Origin: Clavelina lepadiformis | Lineage: Eukaryota; Chordata; Ascidiacea; Aplousobranchia; Clavelinidae | DNA: 64,000 bases | Assembly: GCF_947623445.1 (NCBI RefSeq) | Contig: NC_135243.1 | Location: forward strand, 17,492,479 to 17,556,478 | Reading direction: 5' to 3' | Shown here: in pieces, positions 60,672-64,000 of the stretch | Position numbering within the stretch: position 1 is the stretch's first letter | Layout of the letters: each line of letters starts with the position of its first letter | Made by a program: the position numbers and the translations under genes | The notes under the pieces: model-generated | What the model was told of the DNA's origin: nothing | Database searches by the model: none | The model's input: only the letters and a program-made list of their open reading frames with translations

Positions 60672-61157
60672 ATGGTGAAGATAGCATTGGAAATAAATGC
60701 ATTTCTAGAAAATGTGTCATCGTTGCAGGCTGTTGGCGAGGAATTTCGTTGGTATTTGAAGTTAAAATGTTCTAGCTGTGGTGAAGTATCTTCGTCTTGG
60801 CAATATGTTTCACTTTCTGAAAGCACGGAAACGAAAGGAGGTCGTGGTTCAGCAAGTATGGTGCAGAAGTGTAAAATGTGTGGGCGAGAGAACCACCTTG
60901 ATATTTTAAATGAACATGTGAAATCGTACACTGTGGATACTAGTGGTCAATATGCACCGGTGGTGGCTTTTGAATGTCGTGGACTAGAGCCTAAAGAGTT
61001 TGATATACGTAGTGGCTGGGTTGTGACATCTTGTTTTAACACTTTGTTTGAAGATGTTGATTTATCTGAGAAAGAATGGTATGACTATGATGAAAAAGGA
61101 AATCAGTCAGTCAGCATTACTGAATTAACTTATAAATTTGTAAAATTAAAGAAGTAA
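60672..61157 (+). CDS. CZIB: CXXC motif-containing zinc-binding protein
   Basis: A complete 161-residue frame without introns matches the C1orf123/DUF866 family along its whole length (human 160). Zinc ligands are CSSC (residues 33-36) and CKMC (67-70). Other family signatures are GEEFRWYLKLKC, KGGRGSASMVQKCK, FECRGLEPKEF and EKEWYDYDEKGNQSV. The start is placed by alignment of MVKIALEINAFLENV with the family N-terminus. The biochemical role is poorly defined; it is a small, conserved cytosolic zinc protein. An AG acceptor about 22 bases upstream suggests a 5'-UTR intron or a trans-spliced leader site. Confidence 0.95.
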   Translation: MVKIALEINAFLENVSSLQAVGEEFRWYLKLKCSSCGEVSSSWQYVSLSESTETKGGRGSASMVQKCKMCGRENHLDILNEHVKSYTVDTSGQYAPVVAFECRGLEPKEFDIRSGWVVTSCFNTLFEDVDLSEKEWYDYDEKGNQSVSITELTYKFVKLKK

Positions 61158-62183
61158 ATGTGCCATTTGCAACTTTACATACGTGCAATCAATCTCAAAG
61201 AATGTTCGTGTCATTTCATCATCATACATGCTAGTACCATATGCTACTATATATAATAATTTCGGCCCTTACCATCCGCCAATGGTATATATCTTGGCAA
61301 TGCAATACTTGCAAAAATGTATATTGATTGTGTTATTTCTTAAGTTAACTGTGGCAAAATCAGGGTTACTTTTCATAATCTGCTAATTTCTATTATATAA
61401 CGTCATTCAAATGGTGCCATGCTGAATATTTGTCTAAACTAGGGCTGCACAAAAAGTTTTTTCACCCTGAACCAGTCTTGCAATCAGGGTTGATGACTTA
61501 ATGTAATTAAATCTAATTGTGTGAAACGATTGGTGGTTATTTCAATCAGGTTTCTAAGTTTGAATTGCCAAAAAGCAAGAAAACAAATAGTATATATAGC
61601 CAATTTGACAAATCAAGGGTTTCAATGAGAAACTTTAGGATAAACAATTTGAACGTAACTGTTTGTGGCCCACAAAGGCAGTTACCATGATAAGTTTTAA
61701 GCCCAAGGTTTTCAGTGTAGTCCAAACACTGAAAACCTTGGGCAACCCTAATCTAAACTGTTAATCTGGTAGCTTGCTTTTCAGCAAATGTAGTTTTAAT
61801 TACTATAACACCTTTGTCGTTTAAAAACATATTGTATCCTTTGTTTGTTAAAAATGTTGTGTTGTTCACTTTATACGCTCTGCTACCCACTTTGGCATTG
61901 CTATAAGTTGTTGTGAAAATTCTAAGCCGTTAGTTGGTCTTTGATTAAATTTTATTTGTTCAGTGCGACTTCATAAAATTTAACCTAAATGTTAAGATAT
62001 TAAAAACGTTAACAAAAGTTGTGAATTTTGTTGTAATTTTATTCATTATCAATTGCTGATCAAAGACTCGATTCTCAGTTTTTTATGCATTAACTATTTT
62101 TCTTACTGACAAGTGCATTATACATAGTTTACGTAGTTTATCAAAGAAGTTTTTTTTTAATTTTCGCTTTGGCCACTGCCAGC
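61158..62183. other. CZIB-NTF2 intergenic region
   Basis: About 1 kb with no coding signal apart from the hairpin at 61701-61743. It probably contains the CZIB 3' UTR and the promoter of the NTF2 homologue. Confidence 0.4.
61701..61743. repeat. Perfect 18-bp hairpin
   Basis: GCCCAAGGTTTTCAGTGT (61701-61718) pairs exactly with 61726-61743 across a 7-base loop. Pairing does not extend further, so it is shorter than a typical microRNA precursor. Confidence 0.6.
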
Positions 62184-62415
62184 ATGACTGCCGAGGAGAT
62201 AAGCAAAGCTTTTGTGCAGCATTATTACACAACAATGGCATCAAACAGAGAAGGTCTAATGGGCCTCTATGTAAGTTTTTACTGTGACACACAAAGCTTT
62301 ACTATGGTATAATTGTAGTCTATAATACTTAGTCATATTTTAGGGAGATGAATCTGTACTTACACTGGAAACTTCAGAATGTCGAGGAAGAAACCAAATA
62401 ATGGAAAAAATTTTA
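62184..62415 (+). CDS. NUTF2: Nuclear transport factor 2-like protein (5' exons)
   Basis: Exon 1 (62184-62270) encodes MTAEEISKAFVQHYYTTM and NREGLMGLY. After a GT-AG intron, exon 2 (62344-62415) encodes GDESVLTLETSECRGRNQIM and EKIL, then a GTGAGT donor. This matches the N-terminal half of NTF2 (IGSSFIQHYYQLF, LGAIY, AAIVEKL), the carrier that imports RanGDP into the nucleus. Both exons are phase 0. The remaining exons were not found before the window ends, so the gene is partial here. Other small NTF2-domain proteins such as NXT1 are possible. Confidence 0.82.
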
Positions 62416-64000
62416 GTGAGTCAAGAACCTGCTTTTTAGTTTTAAGATGTATATGTTACATATATATATATATATTAATATATACATATACATACTATAG
62501 CATGTGCATGATGATCCCTGTTTAAAAGTGAGCTTTGGTTGCTTTCCGTATACTTATAGACATTTGAAACAAAGTCTGTGTGTATTTTTTGTGTAAAGCG
62601 GTGGTTGTAGTTTGTTAACCTTGCATTCATTTGTTTGTGCCATAAACCAGCGGTTATCGATTGGGTGTATTGTACGTGCAAGAGTGTACACTATACAGTA
62701 CCAGATTTTTGTTGGTAGATATTTGTTTGTTCGTAGATGCACCATACTTAAGCCCGTTTTTTTGTGTTTTTTATATTAACTTTGTACAGGTTTCGATGCA
62801 GATTGTTTTATTTACTGTATTACGGGATTAAGTAGGTTATAATGTTCAAGCAGAACCAAGGTCATGACCTTGGTTTGTTTATTGACAAAAAGTGGTCAAG
62901 ATCCTAACTTTGACCCAATGTATAAAAGCCTTGTGTTTCGTTTATATTTTGAAGGGATGGCTAAATTTATGATTCTTTTATTCTTACATAAACCCTTTAA
63001 CCATGCTTATACATGAACTACTAAATACAGCAGGTAGGAGACCATAAAGAGTCAAACACCAAACAACAGTTTTACATAAACCAACACACAACTGGTCAAA
63101 AAGAAATGGTGAGCTGCAAACACTTTAGCAAATAATGTACAGAATATATTAAGCAAGCTGGTTACCAATTACACATTCGAATGAAGTTAAAAAAAATATG
63201 CCTTTTTCATCTTTTTGTGCTCCCAGAAACCTTGAAGAAACAGGTTTGGGTGGTTTTATTTTACAAAAGATATTCGTGCGTGGTTCTAATAATTGTGCTG
63301 CACTGTGTGCATTAATAAATCGTGCTTGTTTGGCGAAATGAATTTATTTTCTCCTTTTGATTCCATATGATTTAAGTTAACTACTGCTACACTTTGATTT
63401 CTTTCACTTTGGTTTACCTTTGCTACTAGCCATTGCTGCTCATTCACAGCTGCTACTTAGTCATCATGCTGAACATCAGTCATCATGAGCTTAAAATCTT
63501 TGCTCCACAACTTCACTCAACGCTGGCGGTCTTCCAACCTTCTTTGTGTGCTTGTATTTCTGAACACTCCTTCGAATGCTACAATGTTTAGCTGCTGTTC
63601 TTTGAGACAATTTCTTATTCATAATTTTATGCAAGGGAGTCCTCAGTAAAAATTTTATATGTTCTTATTGGCCCGCCCACGATAACTTTCTATTTGAGAT
63701 CCAAATTTCTCACTTCTACTCTACCAGTGTATGATACTACTTACCATGGTAACAAAATCTGAAATAGCTAGCCTCTAATTAGTATAAGATACACAGTGCA
63801 CTTCACAAAAAGCAGGTGTAATGTGTAATTTGGAGCCTTAATCAAATAAAATTGGGCTTATGAGCGTTCACATCACAGGATAGAAAACAGCTAATTTTGT
63901 CACAGATTTATATGGATGAAAGGGTGAAACTTATCGTCGCAGTCCATAACTGGAAAAAAATTATGGGTTAAAAAGAAAATGCATAATCTAAGAGAGAATC
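62416..64000. other. Intron or flank of the NTF2 homologue
   Basis: No further NTF2 exon recognised. A short AT dinucleotide run lies at about 62460-62476. The remainder is AT-rich without clear features. Confidence 0.35.

Overview
This is AT-rich, intron-rich animal nuclear DNA. The recognisable genes are single-copy metazoan housekeeping genes with short GT-AG-bounded exons: RNA polymerase III subunit RPC2, protein O-mannose kinase, mitochondrial ribosomal protein bL27m, the zinc-binding protein CZIB and an NTF2-family protein. The gene spacing, the mix of non-LTR, hAT, CACTA-like and fold-back repeats, and the frequent 8-mer TAGGCCTA suggest an invertebrate deuterostome, perhaps an ascidian tunicate. 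That assignment is inference, not proof.

Layout. 1-720 holds the 3' end of a LINE (ORF2 C-terminus and tail). 721-5732 is a head-to-tail array of four ORF1-only retroelement units, each with a CCHC knuckle and most with a C-terminal cysteine cluster but no ORF2. A fifth copy, almost identical to the last unit, lies at 38935-39961. 7269-8776 is a satellite-armed fold-back element flanked by a perfect 9-bp target duplication. 11525-25309 (minus strand) is POLR3B, for which I placed 23 exons; only the first ~24 codons were not found. POMK (27317-34126, plus strand, 6 exons) is divergent from POLR3B. A small six-exon Arg/Ser-rich gene (34465-35755) follows POMK on the same strand.

35.8-47 kb is gene-poor and full of element remains: hAT, Ty3/gypsy, and a 2.0-kb TTA-flanked CACTGG-ended transposon. 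MRPL27 (48599-54287, plus strand; exon 1 not found) has introns swollen by further insertions, including a second TTA-flanked transposon of the same family. The right part contains a C2H2 finger exon (55511-55852), a broken collagen-like exon, a long perfect palindrome, the single-exon CZIB gene (60672-61157) and the first two exons of an NTF2 homologue running off the window.

The host genes are unrelated: pol III transcription, alpha-dystroglycan glycosylation, mitochondrial translation and nuclear transport. The coherent story is the mobile DNA. The best candidates for something undescribed are the ORF1-only retroelement with its conserved 3' stem-loop, the fold-back satellite element, and the CACTGG/TTA transposon carrying a widespread uncharacterised protein family.
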